Origin: CAYUYV01 sp050331455
Lineage (GTDB): Bacteria > Pseudomonadota > Alphaproteobacteria > JAJFIK01
Direction: 5' to 3'
Length of the DNA: 34,812 bases
NCBI GenBank assembly: GCA_050331455.1
Contig: JBHJGV010000072.1
Location: forward strand, 1-34,812
Part shown: positions 1 through 8,148 of the stretch, in pieces
Position numbering within the stretch: position 1 is the first letter of the stretch
Layout: the number at the start of each line of letters is the position of its first letter
Position numbers and translations under genes: made by a program
Notes under the pieces: generated by a model
What the model was told of the DNA's origin: nothing
The model's input: only the letters and a program-made list of their open reading frames with translations
The model's database searches: none

Positions 1-97
1 GTCCGTCGGCGTGGGGCGGGCGCGGCCAGCGGCCCCGCGCGCCGCCGCGCCGGCGCGGCCGCGGGCGTCCCCCGCGGCGCCCCCGGGAGGGTGTGCC

Positions 98-718
98 ATG
101 AAGCTGCTCGTTGGTCTGGGCAATCCGGGACAGAAATACGCTGCCCACCGGCACAATATCGGCTTCATGGTCATCGACGCCCTTGCGGCCGCCCATGGCT
201 TCGGCCCCGCCAAGACCCGGTTCCAAGGCGAGGCGCGCGAGGGCGCCCTGCCCGGACCGGGCGGGGGTCAGGACAAGGTCCTTCTGCTCAAACCCACCAC
301 CTTCATGAATGAAAGCGGACGGGCCGTCGGCGAGGCGGCCCGCTTCTATCGTCTGACCGTTGAGGACGTGATCGTTTTCCATGACGAACTGGACCTGGAG
401 GCGGGGCGCATCCGGGTCAAACGGGGCGGCGGCAATGCCGGCCATAACGGTCTGCGCTCCATCTCTGCCCATCTGGGCAACGAGTATTGGCGCGTGCGCA
501 TCGGCATCGGCCATCCGGGCCACAAGGACCGGGTCTCGGGCCATGTCCTGGGCGATTTCGCCAAGGCGGAACGGGAGGGGTGGGTGCGCGATGTGCTCGA
601 GGCCATGGCCGCCGAGGCCGACCGCCTGATCGGCGACAAACCCGGCTTCGCCTCGGCCGTTGGCCAGCGTCTCAGCCCGCCCGCCCCCCGTTCGGCCCCA
701 CCCGCCGGCCAGGACTGA
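98..718 (+). CDS. pth: Peptidyl-tRNA hydrolase
   Basis: Cleaves the ester bond of peptidyl-tRNA released by stalled ribosomes, recycling tRNA in the cytoplasm. The 206-residue protein opens with the family signature GLGNPG (residues 6-11), followed by the catalytic histidine in RHN (His19), FMNESG and HDELDLE. Length fits the family with a short Pro/Ala-rich tail. The ATG at 98 is chosen because the GGGAGG at 85-90 sits just upstream. An earlier in-frame ATG at 11 would add 29 low-complexity Ala/Pro/Arg residues that are not part of the family. A frame open from the window edge ends in a TGA overlapping this ATG (ATGA at 98-101), so a coupled upstream gene is possible. In many alphaproteobacteria that gene is rplY (L25), but the visible 32 codons do not look like an L25 tail. 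ychF follows after 17 bp. Confidence 0.96.
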   Translation: MKLLVGLGNPGQKYAAHRHNIGFMVIDALAAAHGFGPAKTRFQGEAREGALPGPGGGQDKVLLLKPTTFMNESGRAVGEAARFYRLTVEDVIVFHDELDLEAGRIRVKRGGGNAGHNGLRSISAHLGNEYWRVRIGIGHPGHKDRVSGHVLGDFAKAEREGWVRDVLEAMAAEADRLIGDKPGFASAVGQRLSPPAPRSAPPAGQD

Positions 719-735
719 TCCAGGAGAAGGACGCC

Positions 736-1833
736 ATGGGTTTCAAATGCGGAATTGTCGGCCTGCCGAATGTGGGCAAGTCGACCCTGTTCAATGCGCT
801 GACCCAGACGGCGGCGGCCCAGGCGGAAAACTACCCCTTCTGCACCATCGAGCCCAATGTGGGCGACGTGGCCGTGCCGGATCCGCGCCTGTTCGACCTC
901 GCCGGGATTGCCAAATCCGCCAATGTGGTGCCGGCCCGCCTGACCTTTGTGGACATTGCCGGCCTCGTGAAAGGCGCTTCCCAGGGCGAGGGGCTCGGCA
1001 ACCAGTTCCTGGCCAATATCCGGGAGGTGGACGCGGTCGCCTATGTCCTGCGTTGCTTCGAGGATGGGGACATCACCCATGTGGAAGGGCGGATCGATCC
1101 GCTGGCGGATGCGGACACGGTCGAGACCGAGCTGATGCTCGCCGATCTTGAAAGCCTCGAAAAGCGCCGCCCGGCCCTGGAAAAAAAGGCCAAGGGCCAG
1201 GACAAAGAGGCCAAGGAAGCCCTTGTGCTGATCGACAAGGCTCTGGAGCCCTTGCGTGAGGGCAAACCGGCACGCACAGCCGAGGTCGACCCCGACGACG
1301 CCAAGGCCTGGAAGGCGCTCAACCTGCTGACGGCCAAGCCGGTTCTCTATGTCGCCAATGTCGATGAAGGCTCCGCCTCGAACGGCAATGCCTTTTCCGA
1401 AAAGGTCCGGGAACGGGCCGAAGCCGAAGGCGCGGCCTTTGTGGTCATTTCCGCCCGGATCGAATCGGAACTCTCCACCCTTGACGAGGCGGAACGGGCC
1501 GACTTCCTCGCCGAGTTGGGCCTTGAAGAACCGGGCCTCAACCGGCTGATCCGGGCAGGATACGGGCTTCTCGACCTCATTACCTATTTCACGGCAGGCC
1601 CGAAAGAGGCCCGGGCCTGGACCATCCGCAAGGGAACCAAAGCGCCCGGCGCGGCCGGCGCGATCCATACGGATTTCGAGAAGGGCTTCATCCGCGCCGA
1701 GACCATTTCCCACAAGGACTATGTCGCCCTGGGCGGCGAAGGCCCCGCCAAGGACGCAGGTAAGATGCGCCTTGAAGGCAAGGAGTATGTCGTGGCCGAC
1801 GGCGACGTCCTGCTGTTCCGCTTCAACACCTGA
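736..1833 (+). CDS. ychF: Redox-regulated ATPase YchF (Obg-family P-loop protein)
   Basis: Translation-associated P-loop NTPase of the Obg family that prefers ATP and binds ribosomes; in E. coli it is linked to the oxidative stress response. The 365-residue protein has the G1 loop GLPNVGKST at residues 9-17, the switch region with DIAGLVKGASQGEGLGN, an altered base-recognition motif (NVDE instead of NKxD, known for this family), and a C-terminal TGS domain ending in VADGDVLLFRFNT. Length equals the usual 363-366. The start at 736 has AGGAGAAG eight bases upstream; the same frame is open back to 487 but that part only shadows pth. It lies 17 bp after pth, a common pairing, so the two are probably cotranscribed. 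Confidence 0.97.
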   Translation: MGFKCGIVGLPNVGKSTLFNALTQTAAAQAENYPFCTIEPNVGDVAVPDPRLFDLAGIAKSANVVPARLTFVDIAGLVKGASQGEGLGNQFLANIREVDAVAYVLRCFEDGDITHVEGRIDPLADADTVETELMLADLESLEKRRPALEKKAKGQDKEAKEALVLIDKALEPLREGKPARTAEVDPDDAKAWKALNLLTAKPVLYVANVDEGSASNGNAFSEKVRERAEAEGAAFVVISARIESELSTLDEAERADFLAELGLEEPGLNRLIRAGYGLLDLITYFTAGPKEARAWTIRKGTKAPGAAGAIHTDFEKGFIRAETISHKDYVALGGEGPAKDAGKMRLEGKEYVVADGDVLLFRFNT

Positions 1834-1865
1834 GGGGACCGTGCGCACGGAGAGGATCGAGGATC

Positions 1866-2558
1866 ATGACCCATAAAGGACAAGTCCGTGGACAGACCGC
1901 TGCCGATGGCCACCATATCTCCAATTATCATGTGACGCCGTCGGACATCGATCCGAGCATCGCCCGCAAGGGCGGCCTCGTGCTGATCCAGGAGATTTTC
2001 GGGGTCACGGACCACATCAAGGCGCTGTGCGACGGCTTTGCCGCCGACGGGTACGAGGTCATCGCCCCGGCCCTGTTCGACCGCATGGAACCCAATTTCG
2101 CCGTCGGCTACGCACCGGAGGATATCGAGCGCGCCCGGGCCCTGGCCGCCCAGGTGGACTGGGACGGCGTGGTGGCCGATATCGCCACCAGTGTCACGCT
2201 TCTTGCGCCGCGCGGGCCGGTGTTCATTACCGGCTATTGCTTCGGGGGCAGCGTGGCCTGGCTCGCCGCGTGCCGCGTGCCGGGCCTCGCCGCCGCAAGC
2301 GGCTATTACGGGCGGCTCACGGTGCAGTTCATCAACGAGACCCCCAAATGCCCGATCATTCTCCATTTCGGAGACAAGGATCAGACCATCCCCATGGAGG
2401 ATGTTCGCCGGATCGAGGCGGCCCATCCCACCGTTCCCATCTACACCTATGACGCCGGACATGGCTTCAATTCCGATCGGCGGACGGATTACGACGCCGA
2501 CTGTGCCGCCCTGGCCCGATCCCGGACGCTGGATCTCTTCGCAGCCCATGGGGGTTGA
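1866..2558 (+). CDS. Dienelactone hydrolase family protein
   Basis: Alpha/beta-hydrolase of the dienelactone hydrolase (carboxymethylenebutenolidase) type, which opens lactones in aromatic degradation; many genomic members have unknown substrates. The 230-residue protein carries the family triad: Cys125 in GYCFGG, Asp172 in FGDKDQTIP and His199 in DAGHGF. Glu43 in QEIFG corresponds to the glutamate that controls the nucleophile. No signal peptide is seen, so it is cytoplasmic. GAGGATCGAGGATC precedes the ATG. It lies 32 bp after ychF, across a 12-bp palindrome at 1839-1850. No ring-cleavage gene is nearby, so the substrate is open. Confidence 0.9.
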   Translation: MTHKGQVRGQTAADGHHISNYHVTPSDIDPSIARKGGLVLIQEIFGVTDHIKALCDGFAADGYEVIAPALFDRMEPNFAVGYAPEDIERARALAAQVDWDGVVADIATSVTLLAPRGPVFITGYCFGGSVAWLAACRVPGLAAASGYYGRLTVQFINETPKCPIILHFGDKDQTIPMEDVRRIEAAHPTVPIYTYDAGHGFNSDRRTDYDADCAALARSRTLDLFAAHGG

Positions 2559-2660
2559 TCGCCCCCGGTCACGCCTGTGTGAGCGGATTTCCCCTGGGAC
2601 CGTGCCCGGCGATGCGGCATGCTGGCCCCATCGTAAAATACTTTTCGAGGAGGACCGGCC

Positions 2661-3089
2661 ATGGCGACGGTGACTGAAGTTAAGGGCTTGAAGATTGCGC
2701 TGCTGATCATGCGGCTGAGCTTTGCCGCATTCTTTGCCGTGTGGGTGATCGAGAAATTCGTCGCCCCCGAAACGACGCAGCGCATCTGGAAAGCATTCTA
2801 TTTCGTCGAGGCCATCCCGCTCGAAGCGTCCTATGTGATCGGCGCGGTCCAGGCCGTGATCCTGATCGCCTTCGTCCTGGGGATCGCCAAACTCCTGTCC
2901 ACGGGCCTGCTGGTGGTCATGCACGGTTTGTCGACCCTGTCCACCTGGGAACGACTGATCGATCCGTACACCGCGGTGAATCACCTGTTCTGGGCCGCCG
3001 TCCCTGCGCTCGGGCTCATCATCGCGCTCCTGATCCTGCGTGAGCACGACACGCTGCTGACCGTCGGCGGCAACAAAGTATCGTCCTGA
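2661..3089 (+). CDS. DoxX-like small integral membrane protein
   Basis: A 142-residue protein with four predicted transmembrane helices at roughly 11-33, 53-77, 80-97 and 108-127. Composition and helix layout resemble the DoxX/DUF417-type family, some of whose members belong to thiol-oxidation or quinone-linked membrane complexes; no catalytic motif is visible. A strong Shine-Dalgarno (GAGGAGG at 2648-2654) fixes the ATG at 2661. It is 102 bp after the dienelactone hydrolase gene and 100 bp before the secreted cyclase-family gene, both on the same strand, so it may have its own promoter. The family call rests on topology more than on motifs. Confidence 0.65.
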   Translation: MATVTEVKGLKIALLIMRLSFAAFFAVWVIEKFVAPETTQRIWKAFYFVEAIPLEASYVIGAVQAVILIAFVLGIAKLLSTGLLVVMHGLSTLSTWERLIDPYTAVNHLFWAAVPALGLIIALLILREHDTLLTVGGNKVSS

Positions 3090-3189
3090 CACGGATCGAT
3101 GCCCGCAGGATGGGGTGCGACCCGTCCCGCGGGCGGCCATTCTTCGGACGATGCTTTTTGGGCAATCAATTAAGAAGGAAAATGCTCCC

Positions 3190-4152
3190 ATGGCCCACAC
3201 TCTTGGCATGGTATTGCTCGCCGCCTTTGTGTTCACCCTGGCGACAGACCAGGCGGCCGCGGAGGATACGTGGTATCCCTCGCGCTATGGGGCAAAGGAT
3301 ACCATCGGTGCCCTAAACCTCCTGGACAAGGAGGATACCTTGCGCGGTGCCTCCCTGATCCGTGAGGGGAAGGTCTATGCCCTGGGCGGGGTGACCGGGC
3401 GGACAACGCCGGCTTTCGGGCACCGCAGCTTCCAACTGTTTCTCTATCCCCATGGCAACGGGTCCGGCGAACCGCGCGGGCCCAACGGCACGACCTTCAA
3501 TGACGATTTCATGATGACGTGGCTCGGCATCGGCACCCAGATCGACGGCTTCGCCCATGGGGGCCGCAATCACCGGTATTACAACGGGCGTACGGTGGAC
3601 GAAGTCTTCGGGCCCAAAGGGGCCAAGTTGTTCGGCACGCATCAGATTCCGCCCATTGCCACCCGGGGTGTTCTGATCAATATGGCGGCACATTTCGGCA
3701 TGGAGATGATGGAGGCGGGAACCGCCTTCAACCGGACCGAAATTGATGCCGCCGCCAAGGCCCAGGGCGTGACCATTGCCGAAGGGGATGTGGTGCTGTT
3801 CCACACGGGCTGGCAGAGCCTGGCGGAGACAGACCCGGAGCGCTTCCTCGCGGGCGAGCCGGGGCTCGGTGCCGACGGCGCCCGCTATCTCGCCTCCCTT
3901 GGGGTCGTGGCCGTGGGGGCCGACACCTTCGGCCTCGACGTCATCCCGTTCGAAACACCCGCAGACGGGGGCACCCCGGATTACTTTCCCGCCCACCAGA
4001 TCCTGCTCGCCGAGAGCGGCGTCCACATCCTGGAAAACATCCAGACGGCGGACCTTGCTGGCGATGGCGCCACCCACTTTTTCTTCGTTCTCGGGGTCCC
4101 GCGCTTCCAGGGTGCGGTGCAAATGGTGATCAATCCGATTGCGATCCGCTAG
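3190..4152 (+). CDS. Secreted cyclase-family (kynurenine formamidase-like) metal hydrolase
   Basis: Member of the cyclase / arylformamidase superfamily (PF04199 type), metal-dependent amidohydrolases that include kynurenine formamidase. The 320-residue protein contains the metal-binding signature as GTQIDGFAH, in the variant form used by large bacterial members, plus a second conserved stretch GDVVLFHTGW. The chosen ATG at 3190 gives a signal peptide of about 23 residues ending in QAAA before EDTWYP, so export to the periplasm is likely. AAGAAGGAA at 3172-3180 is its ribosome site. The frame is open back to 3115, but that would bury the signal sequence. It is the last plus-strand gene before the converging minus-strand cassette. 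Substrate unknown. Confidence 0.85.
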   Translation: MAHTLGMVLLAAFVFTLATDQAAAEDTWYPSRYGAKDTIGALNLLDKEDTLRGASLIREGKVYALGGVTGRTTPAFGHRSFQLFLYPHGNGSGEPRGPNGTTFNDDFMMTWLGIGTQIDGFAHGGRNHRYYNGRTVDEVFGPKGAKLFGTHQIPPIATRGVLINMAAHFGMEMMEAGTAFNRTEIDAAAKAQGVTIAEGDVVLFHTGWQSLAETDPERFLAGEPGLGADGARYLASLGVVAVGADTFGLDVIPFETPADGGTPDYFPAHQILLAESGVHILENIQTADLAGDGATHFFFVLGVPRFQGAVQMVINPIAIR

Positions 4153-4165
4153 TGCACCGACTCCG

Positions 4166-4185
4166 ACAGAAGGTGCACCTTCTGT
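4166..4185. terminator. 20-bp perfect palindrome between converging genes
   Basis: The sequence ACAGAAGGTGCACCTTCTGT equals its own reverse complement. As RNA it can form an 8-bp stem with a TGCA loop in either direction. It lies 13 bp past the cyclase-family stop and 51 bp before the stop of the converging minus-strand gene, which suits a bidirectional terminator. There is no T run on either side, so a protein-binding site is equally possible. Confidence 0.4.
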
Positions 4186-4236
4186 TAGCCCGGTGTCCCA
4201 GCAAGTCTTTGTTCAGGATACGGCGCAGCGCGCTCC

Positions 4237-5748
4237 TCATTCTGGTGCCTCCGCATCCAGGAGCCGGGTGAAGACGCTGAGATGGTGGTCCATATAGCCT
4301 CCGATGAGGGTTGCGGTTTTCATGCGCTGCGCCCCATCGGGAAAGACCTGCACAACGGGTCCCTGCCCGAGCCGGATGCCGATCAACCCGATCTCTTCGA
4401 TGCCCCTGATCCGCACATGGGGATAATCCGTGACGCGGAGCGCGGCACGCCAAAGCAAGGTCACCGGCTCATCGCCAAAATCGGGCGCATCCGGGCCAAT
4501 CGTCAGCCCCCGGGTCAACAGGCCAGCCGGTCCGCACACAGAAATGATGTTTTCGTCATGGTCGGGACGACCCTCCGCCCCTTCCTTGAGACGGACGATA
4601 TAGAGCCGCCGGGCGCGCTGGGCGGCCAGAAAAAACCGGCGCAGATTGCCGGCGAAACCCGGAAGGCTCCGCTTTCGCATGGCGCCGATGCGGGCCAGCA
4701 TGGGGCGGAGCCTGCGCCATGGCGCCGCCCGCTCATGGGTCGAGTGATAGACCTCGTCCATGGCCCGCAGTGCCCGGCGAAAGCCCGCCGCTCGCACCGC
4801 CGCCGCCAAGCCCAGACTGACGGAGCCGGTCACCAGTCCCTGGGCGAGGCCATCATGGAGCCGTCCCTCAATGAGATAATCTGCAACATGATAGCTGAGA
4901 TCGATCACGCCCATGCCCTGCGATCCGTCGGCGGAGACATGGAGGTCGATCTGAGCCCGCAGATCGTGCGCATCGGCCTTTCGAATGATGGCCCCATCGG
5001 CCAGGACATGGGCAAGGGCACTGAGCCGCAAGGCATCGATCCGGTAGAGCGCACCAAGGCCCGGGGGGAGCATGGGCGATGCACCGAACCAGGCCGATCC
5101 GCTCCCTATCGAGGATCGGCCCCCTATGGCGAGGATGTCCCGGGCGGTTTCGACCATGTCCTGCCATTGCCAGTGAATGCCGGCACCATCCCGGGGATCG
5201 CGATAGGGGCGTGGGGGCGGACCCGCACCATGGGCAAGGCCGTCCCCGAGAACCAGGAACAGGTCGAGGGGATCGGATGGCGGGCCCGCGCCGCCAGTCG
5301 GATCAATGCGCCGGAGACCATTGGTGAGGATGAGCGCCCCGGGCCGGCTGTCCCCATGGACGAAGGCAGGATGGTGCAGGCGCATAGCCGCGTGGAGGTC
5401 CGGGGCCGCGTGGAGGTCCGGCACTGTGCCCTCGTCGCCCTCCCCATCCCCGATCAGGGGCACCAGGGACAGCCGGGCGCGCAGATCGATGTATTTCCGC
5501 TTGTCGCTGTTCTTGGCAAAGATGAAAAGGAAGCGCCGCCGATCCTGCCGCGTCGCCGTGAAGGCCACCTTGTGGGCGATACCCGAAACGACCGGCAGCA
5601 CGGGCAGCGGGGCGCTTCGGCCGATGGCTGCAAGGGCCCGGCGGTGCATACCTTCCACACCCCTCATAGTACTGATGAGTGCGGCCTTCAGGGTCCGGGG
5701 GACCAGTGAGCGCGCGTCTTCGGCGCTTTCGTCGATCCCGTCAGGCAT
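4237..5748 (-). CDS. Uncharacterised 503-residue protein, last gene of the unknown four-gene cassette
   Basis: I do not recognise this protein. It has no signal peptide or clear transmembrane helix. Residues 60-98 form a beta-rich stretch (VAFTATRQDRRRFLFIFAKN, then RARLSLVPL) whose pattern resembles residues 110-154 of the 290-residue product upstream. The rest is a large Ala/Gly/Arg-rich region with a second beta-rich part near the C terminus. A tandem PDLHAA PDLHAA comes from an 18-bp DNA duplication at 5387-5421. The ATG at 5748 overlaps the upstream stop by 8 bp, suggesting translational coupling; a longer frame to 5793 would begin at TTG. It ends 84 bp from the converging cyclase-family gene. 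A structural or adaptor role is a guess. Confidence 0.75.
   Translation of the reverse strand: MPDGIDESAEDARSLVPRTLKAALISTMRGVEGMHRRALAAIGRSAPLPVLPVVSGIAHKVAFTATRQDRRRFLFIFAKNSDKRKYIDLRARLSLVPLIGDGEGDEGTVPDLHAAPDLHAAMRLHHPAFVHGDSRPGALILTNGLRRIDPTGGAGPPSDPLDLFLVLGDGLAHGAGPPPRPYRDPRDGAGIHWQWQDMVETARDILAIGGRSSIGSGSAWFGASPMLPPGLGALYRIDALRLSALAHVLADGAIIRKADAHDLRAQIDLHVSADGSQGMGVIDLSYHVADYLIEGRLHDGLAQGLVTGSVSLGLAAAVRAAGFRRALRAMDEVYHSTHERAAPWRRLRPMLARIGAMRKRSLPGFAGNLRRFFLAAQRARRLYIVRLKEGAEGRPDHDENIISVCGPAGLLTRGLTIGPDAPDFGDEPVTLLWRAALRVTDYPHVRIRGIEEIGLIGIRLGQGPVVQVFPDGAQRMKTATLIGGYMDHHLSVFTRLLDAEAPE
5387..5421. repeat. 18-bp tandem duplication inside the 503-residue cassette gene
   Basis: GCCGCGTGGAGGTCCGGG occurs at 5387-5404 and again, all but the last base, from 5405. 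On the coding strand it doubles the hexapeptide PDLHAA in frame. It looks like a recent replication-slippage duplication and does not break the gene. Confidence 0.8.
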
Positions 5749-6613
5749 CGCCGTCCAGGGAATGACCCGGCCGTCCGGCAAACCCCATGACAAGCTGTTC
5801 CAGGCGCCCGATCAGGTCGCCTTGAGCGATCGCCTTGCCGGACGCCGCGTCCCCTTCGCCTTCCACGACAAGGCAGCGCAGGGGTCCGGGTCCCGAGCGT
5901 CCGATCGGGACCGGCTCGCGGAAAAGGAACATGACACTGTCCGCTTCTCCCATCCTTTCCGCAGGCAGACGGACAATCAAGATGCCGGCCCCATCGGATC
6001 GGCCCAAAAGCGCCTTGCGCTGACTGTCGAAACTGCCGGCAGGCGTCCCCTTGGTGACCGCACGCAGCAAACGGAAGGCTTCGGCCCGGTCGCGTGGCTC
6101 GGTAAGGGGAAGCGGCGACCCAAATGCGCCGGGCGCCGGGGCCAACAGATCCGGCGGCGGCGGCACGGCGACCACATCGAAGGTCACCCGGTTGAAGAGG
6201 GTAGACACATCCTCTTGGTCCTCCTTGTAGAAAAGAACGTCGAGAGTCTGGCCTTCCGTACGCTTCAGGCCGAAACGCATTTCCGCGGTGACCTTGGGGA
6301 TCCGAAACAGGGCACCCAGGTCCTGCGGGGTCTTGGCGGCCGAATAGGCCATGGACCGGCGATCCAGATGCTCCTGGGCGCGGATCACGCTGCGACCGAC
6401 CGCATGGAAGAAATCCTCCATGCCATTCATCTCGACGCCCGCATTCTTCTGGTCCCGGGCGGCACGCAGGCGATCTCGGGCCCGCTCCAATGCCTCCACC
6501 GCCTCGTCCCGACGTTTCGATTTCCTCATGCCACGGACCTTGTCGGCGGCGAGCCGGATCTCGTCGACAGCGGCAGTGATGGCCTTGGCCAGGGGATCCG
6601 GGTCAGTCGGCAT
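5741..6613 (-). CDS. Uncharacterised 290-residue protein of the unknown cassette
   Basis: No function recognised. Residues 8-60 are a charged helical, probably coiled-coil stretch rich in Arg, Ala and Glu. Residues 63-95 (MNGMEDFFHAVGRSVIRAQ onward) look like an amphipathic helix. Residues 104-154 are beta-rich, FRIPKVTAEMRFGLKR through DVLFYKED to VTFDVVAVPPPP. A second alpha/beta part follows (around 195-270). There is no signal peptide or transmembrane segment. The beta part shares a spacing pattern with the 503-residue product (VxF, then LF-F/Y-x-K, then a strand ending in VP). It weakly recalls DUF2589-type proteins, an impression only. ATG at 6613; the upstream gene ends 50 bp away and the downstream gene starts inside its stop region. 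Confidence 0.78.
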   Translation of the reverse strand: MPTDPDPLAKAITAAVDEIRLAADKVRGMRKSKRRDEAVEALERARDRLRAARDQKNAGVEMNGMEDFFHAVGRSVIRAQEHLDRRSMAYSAAKTPQDLGALFRIPKVTAEMRFGLKRTEGQTLDVLFYKEDQEDVSTLFNRVTFDVVAVPPPPDLLAPAPGAFGSPLPLTEPRDRAEAFRLLRAVTKGTPAGSFDSQRKALLGRSDGAGILIVRLPAERMGEADSVMFLFREPVPIGRSGPGPLRCLVVEGEGDAASGKAIAQGDLIGRLEQLVMGFAGRPGHSLDGDA

Positions 6614-6663
6614 GGCGGGAGGGTTCCGGTCGATGGGTCGATCGCGATCCTGTGGCAGGGCCT

Positions 6664-7266
6664 TCAGGGTTTCTCGACGAGGACGGTCTTGTCCGCCTGG
6701 CTGGGCAGCCGTTTGACGGGCTGGTCATTGAGGCCATGGCCCAGGCTGTTCACGAGGTCGATGGCATGCCGGTGCAATGCCGTGTTCACCGGCTCCCGGT
6801 CCGCCTGAGCTTCGGTGGCCACACCGTTTTCGCGGAAGGCGGCGGCGGCTGTCAGCAGGTCTGCCTGCACGTTCTGGTCCGTGTGGGCATGGAGTACGGT
6901 GCGGACCCGCGCCGCGGCCCGGTAGTCGAGGCCATAGGCCCCGGCCACGGCCATGTTGACCGCCACCGCCTTGGCCGCGAAGCGCGCGCCGAAGGCGCCC
7001 GCCACGGAGCGTGACTCGGCAATATCCACACTGACATCAAGGGTCGTTTCCGTGAACTGATAGCGCGGCGGCGCCACGGACTGGAGCAGGGCCTGCACTC
7101 CCTCATCCTTCATGGCGTCGTCGCTCAGGGTGGCGATGATCGCCGTCAACTCCTTGAGCCGCTTGATGTAGTCCACATTCATTTCGGTTTGGGCTTCGGC
7201 GACTCCCTTGCCGAGACTGGCGATAATGCCGGCAAGGTCGGAAAGCTCACTGGTCAGGCTGGGCAT
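6664..7266 (-). CDS. Uncharacterised 200-residue protein of the unknown cassette
   Basis: No known function. Residues 1-60 are helical (SELSDLAGIIASLGKGVAEA onward). Residues 69-127 are beta-rich with the landmarks TLDVSVDIAESRS (76-88) and RVRTVLHA (120-127). The last 60 residues look helical. The ESRS landmark and the closing VRTVLHA strand recur in the 112-residue product just upstream, which suggests paralogous modules. No export signal or membrane helix is seen. The ATG at 7266 is preferred because AGGA lies 8 bases upstream; a TTG at 7296 would add ten residues. Gaps are 36 bp to the upstream gene and 50 bp to the downstream gene, so it probably lies in one operon with them. Confidence 0.75.
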   Translation of the reverse strand: MPSLTSELSDLAGIIASLGKGVAEAQTEMNVDYIKRLKELTAIIATLSDDAMKDEGVQALLQSVAPPRYQFTETTLDVSVDIAESRSVAGAFGARFAAKAVAVNMAVAGAYGLDYRAAARVRTVLHAHTDQNVQADLLTAAAAFRENGVATEAQADREPVNTALHRHAIDLVNSLGHGLNDQPVKRLPSQADKTVLVEKP

Positions 7267-7302
7267 GGCGGTGGTCCTGGCACGGTGGGGCGGCAAAGGC
7301 CG

Positions 7303-7641
7303 TCAATCGGGCGACGGAGCGGCCGGACCGCCGGGACCCCGCTCCACATGGACGGTGAGCCTCAAGGCACTGTCGGCAAGGCCGCCGTGGCGGCGACCCA
7401 TGCCCAGGGAGACCGGCGTTCCCACAAGGCCGAGGCCCGCCCGCCAGCCGCGGCTTCGGGACTCGCTCAGCAGGATCGAGGCTTCGATGATCACGGCGCT
7501 GACGGCATAGCCGGCGGGAAGGCTCCGGGCAGCAGCCAGGGCCTGGTCGCCGGCCCACCCGACAATGTCCTCCGGTCCCTCACCGGGCAATTCCGGATCG
7601 GGTGGGGGCGAGGACGGGCCTCGCAGACGGGTCTCGCCCAT
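7303..7641 (-). CDS. Uncharacterised 112-residue protein, first gene of the unknown cassette
   Basis: Small protein of unknown function. The first 25 residues are Pro/Gly/Glu-rich and probably disordered. A short helix (DIVGWAGDQALAAARSL) follows, then a beta-rich module from 47 to 100 with SILLSESRSRGWRAG (55-69) and LRLTVHVERG (93-102). The ESRS motif followed by a LRxTVH strand matches the layout of the 200-residue product downstream, and the arrangement recalls small trypsin-co-occurring (trypco) domains; that similarity is unproven. The ATG at 7641 has GGGAG six bases upstream. An ATG at 7656 and an open frame to 7986 lack ribosome sites. It is the promoter-proximal gene, facing the SLATT-like gene across 507 bp. 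Confidence 0.6.
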   Translation of the reverse strand: MGETRLRGPSSPPPDPELPGEGPEDIVGWAGDQALAAARSLPAGYAVSAVIIEASILLSESRSRGWRAGLGLVGTPVSLGMGRRHGGLADSALRLTVHVERGPGGPAAPSPD

Positions 7642-8148
7642 GGTGATCTCCCGCATCGGCCCGGCGAAGGGCACGCCAATCCGGCGCCATCCCATCCGGG
7701 GCTTTCGACTGGTACCGAACCCATCTGGCCACGGGCCGGAAAGGTTGCAAAGTCCCTCAAAGGGGATGCACGACACGCGGATGGGGAAGAAAATCGCAGC
7801 CAGGCGATCGCCCTCCCAGGATCGGGATCTTGACAACCCTATGGCGCCCTGCCAGCAACCCCTGATATGGAGATGCGGCGCGGGTGACGATGGACCGGAC
7901 AGCGACGCGTCCCCGCGGGTCCGCTTTTCCGAACCGCCCCTCTGGCCAGCTCTGCCGCCCAACGACCTCGACCCCCAAGGACACACGCTCAGCCCGTCTC
8001 CCGTGTGCCCGTTTCGCGGTCTCGCCTCTGCGAGTGGTCTGGTGCGCCGGCGGTTTCAATGGGCTCCTGTTCTTGATTGATCTATGCACAAAACCGCAAC
8101 GGTTCGGACCAAAACCGACCGCGGCCCAACACCGAAGAGGTGAACACA
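7642..8148. other. 507-bp divergent intergenic region between the unknown cassette and the SLATT-like gene
   Basis: No convincing gene lies here. Open frames on both strands are rich in Arg, Pro and Ser and have no ribosome sites, as expected of high-GC noncoding DNA. The region must hold the promoters of both transcription units. The last 90 bp before the SLATT-like gene are clearly AT-richer (TTGATTGATCTATGCACAAA at 8074-8093) and are the likely place for its promoter, with the short repeat AAAACCG at 8092-8098 and 8111-8117. I could not fix -35 and -10 boxes with confidence. Confidence 0.5.

Noticed and set aside
11..97. In-frame N-terminal extension of Pth from an ATG at 11
   Set aside because: The extra 29 residues are Ala/Pro/Arg low complexity, the family begins at MKLLVGLGNPG, and the ribosome site fits the ATG at 98.
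346..1848. 500-codon open frame on the minus strand over pth and ychF
   Set aside because: It is antisense to two certain genes; long antisense frames are common at this GC content and its product has no family features.
1839..1850. CCGTGCGCACGG palindrome after ychF as a terminator
   Set aside because: It is only 12 bp with no loop or T run, and the next gene starts 15 bp later on the same strand, so readthrough is more likely.
4282..5709. 475-codon plus-strand frame opposite the 503-residue cassette gene
   Set aside because: The minus-strand frame has an overlapping start coupled to its upstream gene and a beta-rich module shared with a neighbour; the plus-strand product is polar and repeat-poor, with no ribosome site.
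7804..7813. GGCGATCGCC palindrome as a possible regulatory site
   Set aside because: Short GC-rich palindromes of this kind are expected by chance here, and it lies far from both starts.
7303..7986. 227-residue version of the first cassette protein
   Set aside because: The extra N-terminal part is Arg/Gly/Ser/Pro-rich without a ribosome site, while the ATG at 7641 has GGGAG at ideal spacing.
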